From Neoscytalidium dimidiatum (lineage: Eukaryota; Ascomycota; Dothideomycetes; Botryosphaeriales; Botryosphaeriaceae), in assembly GCA_037367355.1 (NCBI GenBank), contig CM074698.1, positions 3,038,001-3,102,000 on the forward strand: 64,000 bases of DNA, written 5' to 3'. The notes under the pieces were generated by a model. The model ran no database searches, was not told the origin of the DNA, and saw only the letters and a program-made list of their open reading frames with translations. Made by a program: the position numbers and the translations under genes. The stretch's first letter is position 1. The number at the start of each line of letters is the position of its first letter. Below are positions 10,505 to 22,036 of this stretch, piece after piece.

Positions 10505-11421
10505 GGCGGGGATGAGTAAGAGTTGCGATGGTTGCAATGTCCATTTGGTCGAATGAAGATTGCAGTTATGTTATAGGTTTAGAAGTTGTGGTAATTGTTT
10601 GAGATCAGTGGAGTTGTTGCCCGTAAATGTAGTGGCCACGATGAGGGGTGGAGGATTACATTGTTTTGGCGGCAAACAAAGCAAGTAATTCAGAGGCATG
10701 ACAAACGCAGGCGAACAGCTGTGTGTGGCACCTACCGAAAATGGCATCTCTCGCACGTCAAGTGGGCAGCGCTGACAGGGATGCCGCTGGCTGTGGACAC
10801 GGTGGAGGCACCAACGCGCAAGCCACACTACCGCGGCGACTTGCAAATTATTTGGGCTGCGCGTCGTCTAAGATTGCATCATAATGATATGCGGCGGATT
10901 TATTAACGGTAGCGCCCCTGCAGAGTGTGTGCGACGCGTGTGTAACGGAAGAGAGCGAAGAATGTTTATCTGGCCGCCATGTCCTCCTGCTGCGCTCCCA
11001 AGCTTCCACGCTCTCCCACACCCCCCAGGCTTCCTTCCACACTAACAATCCCGCCGGCCTCTTGTGCCTCCGCCGCTAACCCGCCGTATCGCTCCGCATG
11101 TCTCAGCAAATCCTCACCAAAATCCACCTGCTGAACAATAATTTTCCCGTAATGACTGCACTGTGCTTGCCGTTTCCCTTTATTCTCCCTTCGTCAACCC
11201 CACATGTCATCCAGTCAACTGCTACCTCTCTCGTCTTGTCCTCGCGCGCCCTCATCTGACAGAGCCTAGGTTAGGTGGGCAGTTCAGCTGATCAACTCCG
11301 TGAAAAACAAATATAGGCCAGCCATGTCTCAGACGCGTGCCCTCAAAAAGCCCGACAACGTCAACAGACCCTCCGACCCCCTCATCACAAATCATGGACC
11401 CTTTTCAGAAATCTCCCCATT
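10505..11421. promoter_or_regulatory. Divergent intergenic region
   Basis: The spacer lies between the RING gene (leftward) and the unknown gene at 11422 (rightward). The 11000-11420 part is pyrimidine-rich, typical of a fungal promoter/5' UTR. A short upstream ATG frame at 11324 (MSQTRALKKPDNV...) overlaps the next start in another phase and may act as an upstream ORF. Confidence 0.35.
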
Positions 11422-12678
11422 ATGGAGCTCTCGCCCAAAATTGAGCACGAGAAGCACTCCGCCAAAATCGCTGCCGTCGTCCAAGTCCACGCCTCACTCC
11501 GCAACAAAATGCTACCCAAAGGCCCACTCCATGGCAAGGCCGAGCTTATTTACATGACTAGCATTGCACCATCGAATGCCACCGTCCAACACCATCATCC
11601 TCAAAAAGAAGTTGACGAGCTCATTTTCCTGCTGCCTCACTCTCCCGAGGCCATTCGCTTCTGGATAGATGAGAGACCCTTTGGCCACCCGGACTCCTCC
11701 AAAGAAAAGATCCGGAAAGGCCGCCTGGATGACGGCAAGAACTGTTCAGTCATCAAGGTCTGCATCAACCGCGATAGTGATTCCCTCACTTCTCCCGACC
11801 ATACCGAATCGTTGGAGGAGTGCGACATCTATCTTCCTCCTTGCCCGCGCACTGCAAGAGTATGGATCTACCTTGACCCAGAGAAGGCTCAGGATGAGAA
11901 GCGCCAAATAGGAAAGATTGGCGGTGAGAAGGAGACGACGGTGCAACCGAAGCAACAGACGCTACCCTCGCAGTCTATGACAAAGAGGAGGAGCTCACTT
12001 AAGCAGAAGCAGAAATCACCACAGAGACCGTTGCAGAAACCGCAGCCGGAATCAGAGGAGACAGTATCACGGAGGAGGCTGCCGGCGCCCACCATCCCAA
12101 CTATCCCCTTCATTCCGATACCAGAGCGCAGGAGCAGCAGGAAGGCTATTCCAAGATCTCCCTTGTCCTCGTGTCCACCCATCAATGGTGCGGCAAGCCC
12201 TCCTGAAGAGAAGCGCCAGTCCTCTTCCGTAGCTGGATTTGCGGCTTCGGCACTGGCAAAACGTGCGGCGCCAGTACGGCGGGCGCCTTCAGTGGAACCT
12301 GAGCCGGAAGGCTTTAAGAACGACGTCGTCAGCGATATCTCCCGCCTCATGACGAACTCGGACCCGTTCGGCAGGTTTCACAATACAGACTTCCCGGACT
12401 TGACGGACAGTGAAGAGGAAAAGGACACTTTCCCCACGAGCCCGTTAGGTGGTGATTTCCCTGCGCTGGGGCAGGCACAGGCAGGAAAGTTCTATAAAGC
12501 GGGCCGGAGAGCACAGTCCAGCGTATTCTTTGAGCAAGAGGGCATGCCCGGTCAGAAAAAGATTGAGATATTGCATGATGAGAAGCCAGACGCGAAGACG
12601 GATTTCATCAAGCCTTCCCGGAGAAGAACGTTGAAGATAAGATTATCCGAGATGCTCCACAGGCGGAAGCATCATTGA
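11422..12678 (+). CDS. Hypothetical protein, 418 aa
   Basis: Single exon. The N-terminal about 160 residues look folded, with alternating hydrophobic and charged segments such as IAAVVQVHASLRNKMLPKG, VDELIFLLPHSPEAIRFWID and CDIYLPPCPRTARVWIYLD. The last two look like two copies of a similar unit, LPxxPxxxRxWI. The remainder is Lys/Arg/Ser/Pro-rich and disordered, with an acidic patch (PDLTDSEEEKDTFP) and a basic C-terminus ending RKHH. No known domain, signal peptide or membrane span is recognised. The start is the first ATG of the frame; a possible upstream ORF lies in the leader. The protein is probably fungal-specific, function unknown. Confidence 0.6.
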   Translation: MELSPKIEHEKHSAKIAAVVQVHASLRNKMLPKGPLHGKAELIYMTSIAPSNATVQHHHPQKEVDELIFLLPHSPEAIRFWIDERPFGHPDSSKEKIRKGRLDDGKNCSVIKVCINRDSDSLTSPDHTESLEECDIYLPPCPRTARVWIYLDPEKAQDEKRQIGKIGGEKETTVQPKQQTLPSQSMTKRRSSLKQKQKSPQRPLQKPQPESEETVSRRRLPAPTIPTIPFIPIPERRSSRKAIPRSPLSSCPPINGAASPPEEKRQSSSVAGFAASALAKRAAPVRRAPSVEPEPEGFKNDVVSDISRLMTNSDPFGRFHNTDFPDLTDSEEEKDTFPTSPLGGDFPALGQAQAGKFYKAGRRAQSSVFFEQEGMPGQKKIEILHDEKPDAKTDFIKPSRRRTLKIRLSEMLHRRKHH

Positions 12679-13290
12679 AAAGGCCGGGGGAAATAAGTAC
12701 CTTTACCCCACTCTTGTGTCTGCACATCTGACTGCAAGTTCAATGAGCTTCTGATGTGCCAATACCAGATCTGCAGAGTAGTGGGCTAGAATCTTCACGC
12801 CCTGCGCGTTATTCGTGTGGAACTAGCTAGCACAGTCGATCAGAGACAATGCCTCAATTCATTCTGATCACTTGGGATAAGAAACCAAAAGTAGTGCTCT
12901 AAATTTCAGCAATACTGCGAGAACAATACAGAATTTCAGAAATCTACTCATGGTTACCTCCTGATTTATTTGATTCGTTTCTATGCCCCAAACCCAGTAG
13001 GCTACTGCTCAAAGTCACTTTCTTTACCGCTGCGATGATAACAAATTTACAAAGAAGCATCCGGATGCCAAGATCAGTCATTACGTCACAAACCTACCAC
13101 GCAGATTGTTCTCATTGTTCACATTCCGCCATGATAGCAGTTATCTAACCTCGTCCAATCATCCTTAGTTGTTCAAGGGTCGATATCCAATCATCAGCAC
13201 AATCTCTTGTACAGCAGTGGTATCAACTCTCGTATTCCATACTCTATACTCCGATACTTCAGCTCGACCCTTCCACGGAACCGAACCCCC
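12679..13290. other. Convergent intergenic region
   Basis: These 612 nt between the convergent 3' ends of the unknown gene and DPH1 are AT-rich relative to their flanks and presumably hold both 3' UTRs. I see nothing else. Confidence 0.4.
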
Positions 13291-14934
13291 TCACGCCACC
13301 GCCTCGACATCCCCCACCGTCGTCCTCCCCAGCCCGTCCTTCGCATAGAAATCCATCGGATACACCTCCCCCTCCCCGTCCCCAGCCCCCTCGTCCATCC
13401 ACTTCCCCTCCCTGACCCCCAGCGCGACCAGCGCCTCGTACGGGCTCAGCAGCGGCCGCGGGAACGCGTACCCCCAATCGATGCTCAAGCGCGGACAGGC
13501 GATCTGGACCCACGCCTCGACGCCGCCGTCCTCGGCGGCGGCCTTGTCGCTCCGCTCCCCGTCCTTCCCCGTCGCGCTCATGAGCTGCAGCTTGCCCGGG
13601 AAGATCTCGCTCAGCAGGATCTTCAGGCAGGGGATCCCCCTCTTCCGCAGGTGCGCCTCGATCAGCGCCAGCGTGTGCGGGTTGCCCTGGCGGCCGAGCG
13701 CGCCGAGGATGAGGCCCCACTTGCGGGCCCTGCGCGCGGCGGTGACGGCCGCGGCGCGCAGCGCGTACATGTCGGCGTGTGCGTACGTCTCGCGGGTCAG
13801 GCGGCGCGAGTAGGGGTCGTAGCGGTACGAGGGCAGGTGCGGGTTGTGGATCTGGGCGGACTCGAGGTGGAAGCGGCCGTCGCCGAGGTAGAGGAGGCAG
13901 TCGGCTTCGATGGGCGCGTCTCTCTTGGTGGAGCTCGCGGTGGCGGAGGAGGCGGAGGAGGAGGCGAGGAGGGGTTGCGCTTTCTTCTGCTGCTTGGGGG
14001 TGGAGAAGCGCGGGGAGGTGCAGCCGAGGATCTCGCCCTTGGAGAGCGGCATGATTTGCGGGACGATGATGTTGTAGCCTTCGCGGCGCAGCTGCGGGGC
14101 GATGCCGTGGATGGTGGCGTTGAATTGGATCGTGCCGACCATGGCGATGGTCTGGCCTGGCTGGAAGTTGCGGACGATGGTGTCGAGCAGGTGTTGGGTG
14201 TCGATGCCGATGCTGACGAAGACGTAGAGTGTTGCGATCTTGGTGACCGCGACGGGTATCAAGCAGCTGTGCGCGTAGTGGACTAAGAGATCACAGCCCA
14301 GGGCACGAGCGGTAAAGTCGTCAATACAACAGGCGCCATATGTAACATCACCCATGATTGTGGTGGTTATGCCGGGGCAGAATTGGGTAAGGATGTCTGA
14401 TATTGTTGTCGCGAACAGTAGGAGACCTTCCGGGAACTGAAGTGCTACCGACTTGTGGCCGTTCTGCCGAATCCGGTGTATTGTTTTGTGTATTTCGAAG
14501 TTGTAATTGGACGGAAGTAGCGAAATGGCAGCGTTTATGTCAGGATCCTCGAGGATCGAGTCAGGAATATTGTTCAACGCGCGCGCTGTTCTCCTAGGTT
14601 GTGCAACTGCGAATTGTCAGAAAAAGTTCGAATGAGAGCCCCGTATCGGCTGACTAATTGCACAATTATCCGCGTCGAAGGCTCATGGGCCCGGAGTAGT
14701 GTGACCCTCCTGGTATATGCATACGAAAGGTCTTTGTCCACACGTACCTTGTATTGCGCCGCTATCCTCGATATTCGCATTCGGATCCGCCTTTGCTTTT
14801 GCTGCAGCAGCGCTTTCCGCGGCCCTCCGACCAACAAATCTCTTCTTCGGCTGCTTCGGAGCAACGTTGGGTTCGCCGCTCAGGTCGTCGTCGAGGGTGG
14901 GGCCTAGATTCGTCGCGGCGCGGTCTTCCTCCAT
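13291..14934 (-). CDS. DPH1: Diphthamide biosynthesis protein 1 (2-(3-amino-3-carboxypropyl)histidine synthase subunit 1)
   Basis: Two exons: 14934-14748 and 14585-13291, with a 162-nt intron (GTACGT donor, CAG acceptor); 493 aa. Exon 1 carries the basic N-terminal signature [10 protein letters not shown]. Exon 2 gives [19 protein letters not shown] and [17 protein letters not shown], then [15 protein letters not shown] (first iron-sulfur Cys), a middle region with [29 protein letters not shown], and [17 protein letters not shown] (third Cys). Family knowledge: Dph1 with Dph2 forms a noncanonical radical-SAM 4Fe-4S enzyme that transfers aminocarboxypropyl from SAM to a histidine of elongation factor 2, the first step of diphthamide synthesis in the cytosol. 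A longer N-terminal frame exists but begins with GTG, so ATG 14934 is chosen. It is divergent from HMG-CoA lyase across about 300 nt. Confidence 0.93.
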
Positions 14935-15240
14935 ACTGGATGGTGGGGCACGGATTTTTTTCGACGGCGGGACGGAATGATGCGGGGCGGATTTTTGTTT
15001 GACTCGTGGTTGGAGCACAGGCGTGGAGTTTCAGTGCCTTGATTGTTTGGCAGAGTTGGAACGGGCAAGGTTTGGCGAAAGAGGGCGAGTGTTGCAGAGA
15101 TAGTATTTTATTCGAAGGGCGGCGATCAGGCGGCGGCGGCGGAAGGCGAGTCAAGGCGAGGGCGATTACACGCCCGCATGCCTGAGCTCAGTCTCAGCCC
15201 TATCGGCTTAGGCCCGGCTTAACAGCTGCTACCCCACACA

Positions 15241-16470
15241 ATGTCGTTCCACGCCTCCAGAGCTCTCCCAGCTTCCATCCCAATCCTGCGCTTCTCCTCG
15301 CCCACCATGTCTCTGTTCGCACGAAGAGCCTGCCAACGCCTCAGCCGCCCCGCAGCATCTGCTCTCACGCGTCGCTGCCTCTCGACGCCAGCTTCAGACT
15401 ATGTCCGCATTGTCGAAGTCGGCCCGCGCGACGGTCTCCAGAACGAGAAGACAAGCATCCCCGTAAACACAAAGATAGACTTCGTCAACCGCCTGGCAAC
15501 CACTGGCTTGAGTGTGATAGAAGCCGGAAGCTTCGTCAGCCCGAAATGGACTCCTCAAGTAAACAACCCCCCTCCCCCACCGCCAGCTCCAACCACCGAG
15601 TGGCCAGCTAACGCCGCCACCGCCCACTCCCAGATGGCCAATTCCTCCGAGATCCTTAAACACGTCCTCGAAACCCCACCCCAATCGCCCGAACCCATAA
15701 CCTACCAATTCCTCCTCCCCAACGAAAAAGGCCTCGACAACTTCCTCACCGTCTACGACGCCCATGTCTCCACGCAAACGGGTCCCGACAAGAAGACCAC
15801 CGCCGCCGCCGCCCCACCCCCACCTCCAATCGAAATCTCCATCTTCACCGCCGCGACCGAGACCTTCACGCGCAAGAACACCAACTGCACCATCGCCGAG
15901 TCGCTCGCCCGCTTCGCGCCGCTGATCGCGCGGGCGCGGCAGCGCAACCTGCGCGTGCGCGCGTACATCTCGGTGGCGCTGGGCTGCCCCTACGAGGGGC
16001 CCGACGTCGACCCGCACCGGGTGGCCGAGCTGGCCGTGTCGCTGCTCGAGATGGGCGCCGACGTCATCTCCGTCGCCGACACCACCGGCATGGGCACCGC
16101 CCCGCGCACGCGCGACCTGCTCCGCACGCTGGCCGCCGCCGGCGTCGACCGCCAGGACCTCGCCCTGCACTTCCACGACACCTACGGGCAGGCCCTGGTC
16201 AACGCGCTGGTCGGCTTGGAGCACGGTGTCAGGGAGTTCGATGCCGCCGTCGCCGGGCTGGGCGGCTGCCCGTACAGCCCCGGCGCCACGGGGAACGTCG
16301 CGACGGAGGACGTCGTGCACCTGTTCGAGAGCTTGGGGCTGAAGACGGGCGTCGATATCGAGGCGTTGGCGGAGGTGGGGAGCTGGGTGTCGGGCGAGAT
16401 TGGGAGGCCGAATGAGAGCCGGGCGGGGAAGGCGACGTTGGCGAGGATCGCGCGGGAGAAGGGGGAGTGA
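15241..16470 (+). CDS. Hydroxymethylglutaryl-CoA lyase, mitochondrial
   Basis: The frame is open over 409 codons, but 15559-15633 is best read as a 75-nt intron (GTAAAC donor, GCTAAC branch point at about 15607, CCCAG acceptor). It happens to be in frame and stop-free, giving a 384-aa protein. Residues 1-50 are Arg/Ser/Ala-rich, a mitochondrial presequence; a second ATG at 15307 could be an alternative start. The catalytic core includes VEVGPRDGLQNEK, SPKWTPQ joined to MANSSEIL, the metal-site HFHDTYGQALVN and the catalytic-Cys loop GGCPYSPGATGN. The enzyme splits HMG-CoA into acetoacetate and acetyl-CoA, the last step of leucine breakdown. An Ala/Pro-rich insertion (TTAAAAPPPPP) sits before the beta strand IEISIF and is unusual. 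The TIM-barrel core is complete. Confidence 0.93.
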   Translation: MSFHASRALPASIPILRFSSPTMSLFARRACQRLSRPAASALTRRCLSTPASDYVRIVEVGPRDGLQNEKTSIPVNTKIDFVNRLATTGLSVIEAGSFVSPKWTPQVNNPPPPPPAPTTEWPANAATAHSQMANSSEILKHVLETPPQSPEPITYQFLLPNEKGLDNFLTVYDAHVSTQTGPDKKTTAAAAPPPPPIEISIFTAATETFTRKNTNCTIAESLARFAPLIARARQRNLRVRAYISVALGCPYEGPDVDPHRVAELAVSLLEMGADVISVADTTGMGTAPRTRDLLRTLAAAGVDRQDLALHFHDTYGQALVNALVGLEHGVREFDAAVAGLGGCPYSPGATGNVATEDVVHLFESLGLKTGVDIEALAEVGSWVSGEIGRPNESRAGKATLARIAREKGE

Positions 16471-17033
16471 GGTTGTTGATCGGGGAGAGTGTGCATGCTC
16501 CTGAGGGGAGATGTAAAATGGAGCGATTTGGAGTGGGCGTTTGGAAATCCAGGGTAAATAAGCGCAGCATGTACCGGCGGAGGTCGCATCAGCATTCAAC
16601 CAAAGCTCGCCTTTATGCGGCAAGTGTGTAACAGAAAAAAGAAAACGAATAAGTTGAACCTTCAGTGGATTGATGTCCATATAAATCTTATCCATCTACC
16701 CAGTCGCCCTTGCATTCCCTATTCTTTGAGACGAAATACCACCAAAGAGCAATGGTATCTTTTCCCATACTCCATGCTTTGAAGAAAAATCAAATGTGCA
16801 GTAAGAACCGAGGTGATCTGAGAGCTCCAGCTCGATGATGCCCAGGAACCACGAAACAAACGCTCTTCTACGCCATGACCCAAGATCAAAGACTTACAAA
16901 CAGATTAAACAGAACGAACCGCTTTTCATCGAGCCCGATCGTACAGTTGACAGCAAAGGAAAGTTCCGCTTCCCTCCTCATCCTTCTCCTACCGACGCAA
17001 CGGCACTCATACAGCACGCATCTTCTCCGTTTG
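16471..17033. other. Convergent intergenic region
   Basis: These 563 nt between the 3' ends of HMG-CoA lyase and the TMEM115-like gene have only shadow frames and presumably hold two 3' UTRs. Confidence 0.4.
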
Positions 17034-18208
17034 CTAAGCGGCAGCCTTCGCGGGCGGCTGGTCATCGTGGCGCTCGGGCTCGTACGTCGTCTCGCCCAAT
17101 ATCGACGGGCCGGAGGGCGGCGCGGGCACCGTCATGGACGACTGCTGCGGCTGGTTCGGCTTGCTGGCGGCGGCCTGTAACCGCTGATCCAGGACCTTGA
17201 GCGCGAGCGCCCTCCTGCGCTCGGCCTCCTCCCGGCGGCCGCCCCCTCTGGCGCCCCTGGCCGACGGGTTCATGAGGCTGGGCAGGCCCCCTTCGGAGCG
17301 CGCCAGCGCCTGCTCGTTGCCGGCGTCGATGTCCTCGGTCGAAAAGGGCGTGCAGACGCGGATCGCGACGAGCGCGGCGTAGACTTGGTCGGCGAAGAGG
17401 CCGACCGGGGTTTGGAGGGGCTCGGGGAAGAAGTGGGCAAAGGAGAAGGTGTCGGAGGCGTCGCCGCGGACGAAGGCGTCCTCGCCGGTCGAGGTCGAGG
17501 AGAGGGAGGGCGAGAGGCGGTAGAAGCGCAGGTAGATCCAGGAGGTGAAGAAGCCGAACCAGGAGAGGAAGGTGGCGGTCTCGGTGCCGAGTAGCACGCC
17601 GGAGATGGTGTTTGCGATGAGGAAAATGGCCGGGAAGTGCTTGACGCGCATGCGGATCGCGCCTCTTGCGATGGAGACGGTATGTTCGGGGACAAGCTGC
17701 TTGAAGGAAACGAGGAAGCCGGCTTGGATAGCAATGCCGCCGGAAATGGTCGCGGTCCTGCTGGTGGTTAACATATGGCGCGGCGCAGAGGTGGATGTTA
17801 AGGTACAGACATGGCTTCTTCATTCTTGGAGATTGCATAGCCAATGATGTAAAGGAGATACGTAAGAACGTTGGGTATCATAGAAACGAAGAGGATGAAT
17901 TTGGCAAACTCAGCGGAGCTCCAGGCACGCTCCAGGTAGCGGCCGCCATAGAAGATTGTCAGGCCGGTTATCAACAAGCCGAATATATTCTCCTCCACAA
18001 CCGTTGCAATCAGGAACACCCAGGGATAGACGATGGCGGTGGAGGGGATAATGGCCAAATATGGTGCGCCGTCCCCAACGCTCACAAGCGGCTTGCCGAC
18101 GCCCTGGACCCAGTCGTTGTAGCCCGGCCGCAGAATCCAATTGAGCAGGGTGAAGATGAACAGGCAGACCAGCAGGCCGCGGGTAAGGGGCGGGACGTTG
18201 ATGCGCAT
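17034..18208 (-). CDS. TMEM115/DUF1751-family integral membrane protein (rhomboid-like fold)
   Basis: Two exons joined across a short intron at about 17810-17761. The donor is GTCTGT or the nearby GTACCT, and the acceptor is one of two adjacent CAGs, so the exact join is uncertain by a few bases. Exon 1 encodes MRINVPPLTRGLLVCLFIF and several membrane helices, for example VFLIATVVEENIFGLLITGL, then the conserved-looking FYGGRYLERAWSS. Exon 2 continues with AIQAGFLVSFKQLVPEHTV and further helices, then a hydrophilic tail rich in Ala/Arg/Pro ending PPAKAAA. Family knowledge: TMEM115 (yeast YOL107W) is a Golgi membrane protein with a rhomboid-like fold but no serine-protease dyad, linked to retrograde transport and glycosylation. 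No catalytic Ser/His pair is evident here. The gene is divergent from the TBL1-like gene. Confidence 0.82.
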
Positions 18209-18758
18209 GGCGGCGGCGAGTGGTGGTGGAGGCGGCGGGCAAGGGCGCGGACAGCTGGGGAAGCTGGAGCTTTCTTTCAGGTCCCTGGATTGCGGGGCGC
18301 GCAGGACAGATGCTGGGCGCGCAGAGGGACACGTGCAGGGATGGAGAGGCTCGTGGAGTGGACGTTGTGGCGCCTCGACGGGCGCGCGCAGGAGGGACGC
18401 GGAGTGGGCGGGTTTGGGCGTGGGCGGACGGCGAGCAGTTGTTTGGCCGGGCTGGAGGCTTTTGCTCTCTGGCAGTCCCTTGACGAGACGTGGTTTCGCG
18501 CAGGGTCACGCACGGCTCGCGCCGATCGCTCGCTCGCTCGCTCGCAGCCCGTGTGCCCGTCCCCCCCAGCCAGCCTAAGCAAGCCTACGCCTGCGCGCCA
18601 AGCACAGTACCAACGGGCCCATCCAGCGCCGCATCCAGCCCGACGAGCCTCTCTCCACTTCACACCGCAGACTCGCATACCACCGTCGAATCCCCTCTCC
18701 CACCCTCTGTAGGAACCCACCCCCGGGAGCCCGCTGCGCGCGTGCGACATCATGCGCC
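18209..18758. promoter_or_regulatory. Divergent promoter region
   Basis: These 550 GC-rich nt lie between the TMEM115-like and Sif2/TBL1-like starts. A (CGCT)n-like run (about 18527-18545) is present. No further motif is recognised. Confidence 0.4.
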
Positions 18759-20829
18759 ATGACCGAGCACCTTTCCTCCAACGTCGTCAACTACCTAGTC
18801 TGGAGGTATCTGCAAGAGGCTGGTACGTCACGATGCCCCCGGGTGCACGCGTTGTCTCCCCCGAAAGGCCCCTCGGTCTGAATCTCCCTTGTCTGGATGC
18901 CCTGAGCACTGCGCCCGACGTCAACGCGTCGCCGCCGAGCTTGTAGTCTCCGCCGCCACGCGCGCCGACGCTCCCGCACGCCGGGAAAGGTCTTTGACGC
19001 CAGCAGCTTCTAATTCGCACGCAGGCTACGCCAAAGCAGCGCTGGCGCTGGCGCATGACTGGAATGATGAGCCCGACTCGCTGCCCTTTGCTGAAAAAGT
19101 CCAGACCCACACCCTGCTGCGTATGCTGCAGGATGGCTTGTGGCTGGACGACATGCGCGCCGCCGCCTCCAATGTGCGTCCCCGTTGTCTCCCAATCCCG
19201 CCGTGTTGCTCTAACATGACCAGGGCACCGAAGAGCGTCGCTACCAGTTCGGCCACGATCACGGCCGCCCGTTTGCCCGATACAACGGTGATGCGCGCCG
19301 CCGGAAAACCTTGTCCAACCGTCGCGTACGAAGAGAGGAGGTCAATGGAACCTCTGCCGATGGAGATGCCCCCGTACGCAAGAGGAAGAAAGGCAGCAAT
19401 GACACACAGGCGCGTGTGAATGGCGATGTGGAGATAGAAACTAACGGGGCCCCCGCCGAGTCGGAAGCCGTTGTTTCGGACGTCGACTCGACAGTCGAAG
19501 AAGAGGTCGCCCCGCTCGTGACAACCCTGAGTCTCGGGGAAAGCAGCGTGCTTCAGACGGAAAAGCTCACGGACTTGGGGCCGCAAACCATATTCCTGCG
19601 CATTGACGAGCCAGGTGCCACCGTTGTCCACACCGAATGGAGCCCTACAGAACCTCAACTCTTATTGACTGCGGGCGAGTCATTGCTACGTATCTATCAC
19701 ATCCCTAACTCGACACAAGCCCAACCGGACGCTCCAGCCGAGCCCGTTTCCCGAGACCTCGACATTGGCCTGAATCACCCAACCGTTACCGCTGTGGCCT
19801 GGACCTTACCTGGCGAAGCCGTCATCGGCACTCTGGAAGATATGACAGCGGACAGTGGCGAGAAGATGACCAAAGGAAAGCTTTACCATCTCAGCGAAGG
19901 CGGATTGCAGACGCGATTGGTCACGGCTGTGCTTGGGAGTGTCTTCGCATTACGCTACAACGCCTCGGCCAATCTCCTTCTTAGCGTCTGCAGTACAGAT
20001 GTGAACTCGCGCATTTGCGTGTGGAAGGAAATCAAGCAGGAGGCTCTCTACAGTGCCCAGACCGAACACCCAGTCTTCGCTGCCGAATGGATGAGCGATT
20101 CAACGTTTGTCGTGGCCGGCTACGGAATCCTCGAAATCTATGAGATCACGGCCGAGAACAAGCTTGTGGTCCAAAAATCCTTCTCAACAAGCACCCACTG
20201 GGAGAACCTCCGCTACGACCCGGTCTGTAGCATAATAGCCTGTAGTAGCTCATCAGATGAAACACAGCCGCAGCTTGGACTTATTCTTCCGGGGGATACG
20301 GAAATACGCACCCATGGATTTGCATCCAACGAGGATATCACTGGCCTCGAATTCCAGCCGATCGGGAATCCTGCCTCGCACGATGCGGATGCGCCTCGCC
20401 TGCTTGCAACATCATCGGACTCGGGATTCTGGACAGTGCAGTTCTGGAACGCTAAGAAACCGTTTGAGCCCATACAGAAGTTTTCTAGCGGATCCGTGAT
20501 TGAAATCGCCTTCTCGCCGGATGGCTATCTGCTCGCGGCTGCCGGCACGGATACTGTGACATTCTGGGATCCCGAGGCGGGCATCTCTAAAGCAAAATGG
20601 AAGCCATCGGATGACGACGAGCAGAAATGGGATACAACATTACCTGACGCAAGAGACACGGAGCTGGAGCATTTGCTTCGATGGGATGCGGATGGCAAGA
20701 AACTGGCGTACAAGCTGGGGAACCAGGTAAGCGTGTGTTTTGTGAGGAGGCTGTAGGAGTGTTAACGGGGTATCGCAGGTTGCAATCATCAATTTCTGGT
20801 CGATGAACGCTACGGGGCAGAAAGTGTAA
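18759..20829 (+). CDS. LisH-WD40 histone-deacetylase-complex subunit (Sif2/TBL1-like)
   Basis: Four exons: 18759-18822, 19025-19173, 19224-20726 and 20779-20829; 588 aa. All three introns have good sites (GTACGT, GTGCGT and GTAAGC donors; TAAC branch points; CAG acceptors). Exon 1 plus the start of exon 2 give the LisH motif, SSNVVNYLVWRYLQEAGYAK, followed by a basic linker (GHDHGRPFARYN, RRKTLSNRRVRREE, PVRKRKKG). Residues about 180-588 are degenerate WD40 repeats, with VVHTEWSPTEPQLLLTAGE, VTAVAWTL, VFAAEWMSDSTFVVAGYG, IEIAFSPDGYLLAAAGTD and the last blade VAIINFW in exon 4. Family knowledge: the TBL1/Sif2 class scaffolds Set3C/SMRT-type deacetylase complexes in the nucleus. Only part of the propeller keeps canonical WD dipeptides. 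The last 17 codons exist only through the final intron. Confidence 0.85.
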
Positions 20830-22036
20830 TAATACCACGAGGTCGCAACTACGCATTCAAGATTCACCATGAGAGAGACATTTTTGGCGCACTTGTTTGG
20901 CGGCGTTTCGTTACGTGCGACTGGATCGGCGGGCCGGGGGCGAGGATTCAAGGGCTTTTTGGGTGGGTGGGAGGCCAGACAAAGGCGGGCAAGAGACGGA
21001 GCGTGGAGTTGAAACGGCGACCTGTTCTGGTAGGAAAACATGTACACCTGTTGCGCTGGATAAGTCAACGGAAGCTCAAAATCAATTCACTAGTTTCTAA
21101 ACCCCTCGCGACTCTGGCATTGAGCGAGTACTTTCGATATCCGCAGTAAGGGCCCGGGCTGTGGAGAAGGGTGGAGGCTAGGAAGCTGGCTCCAATGAGG
21201 AGCAGTCGATCCCTCTTTGATCCTGCAGGACCATACCTCGGATTTATGCACAACGAAGGCCGCTCACCCCATCTGGCCGGCTGCCCGTGACGTTGCTCAC
21301 GAGTCATTGGTGCTTTCGGAATTGGAGCCGCGCCTGTGCCTCCAACGCGGCCCGTCGGTAGCCTAATTGTTCCATGGCCGCTTGCGTCTGGTCCGGTTCG
21401 TATGCACGGCGGCCATCAGTTTCGGATGATGGCCTCTCACTGCTCAGCGATCATTCATCCCAAGCTCAAGGCTACGACCGTTCCGGCAATTTTTCAAGGA
21501 AGCAATGCCGAGCATATGAAGTAACCCCACAACGCCTCTTTGTGGGGAAGATGCCTGAGGGGCACCACGCCTCCCCTACCGCCCCCAACTCATGCCGTGT
21601 ACGTAACTACCTCGATACGACATGGCCTTCGTGGGACGCATTGCGGCACGATTCTCCGACTCATCATCTGACATCGGCCACGGGCTGTCACTGGAGCCAC
21701 CCCGCTTGATAGGAGGAAATTTCGGAGCCATGCCTGTTGCCTCTTGTCACTGCCGGCCTGGGATTCCGAACCCCATACGCCTGAGCTGCCGTTGCTCGTG
21801 GCTGGTATTAGACCAGGACGCGGCTGATTAACACGGCTCGATGTCTGCGCGGGATTGAACCGCTCTCTTATGCCCTGCACTGCCCCTCCTTCGTCCTATG
21901 ATAAACACTGCAAGATGTTTCGCTTCAGATAACGCTTCTTCAATCAAGCTCCCCTCCTCTCCTCTCCTCTCACTTCTGCTGTTCAAGATTCCATTGGCAC
22001 ATCGCTTAATCTGCAGAGTAGCGATCGTCCATCGCC
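20830..22036. other. 1.2-kb intergenic region
   Basis: No supportable gene is seen. A hairpin (TGGT-CTAAT-ACCA, about 21803-21816) and a B-box-like GGTTCAATCCC on the minus strand near 21863 resemble tRNA parts but do not fold into a complete tRNA. A (CTCCT)n-like pyrimidine tract at about 21954-21971 lies in the probable promoter/leader of the BVMO gene. Confidence 0.35.

Noticed and set aside
13207..14286. 359-codon plus-strand frame opposite DPH1
   Set aside because: It is antisense to a clear DPH1, with composition (Arg/Val/Asp/Gly-rich, no domain) created by GC-rich third positions.
14935..15018. Longer N-terminus for DPH1
   Set aside because: The upstream frame starts with GTG; the first ATG is at 14934 and leads straight into the conserved KKRFVGRR region.
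15394..16695. 433-codon minus-strand frame opposite HMG-CoA lyase
   Set aside because: It mirrors the GC-rich lyase codons, is Arg/Gly/Val-rich without motifs, and crosses the intron and 3' UTR.
21780..21880. tRNA-like pieces: TGGT-CTAAT-ACCA hairpin and a minus-strand GGTTCAATCCC box
   Set aside because: No matching acceptor stem or anticodon arm at proper spacing; the parts do not assemble into one cloverleaf.
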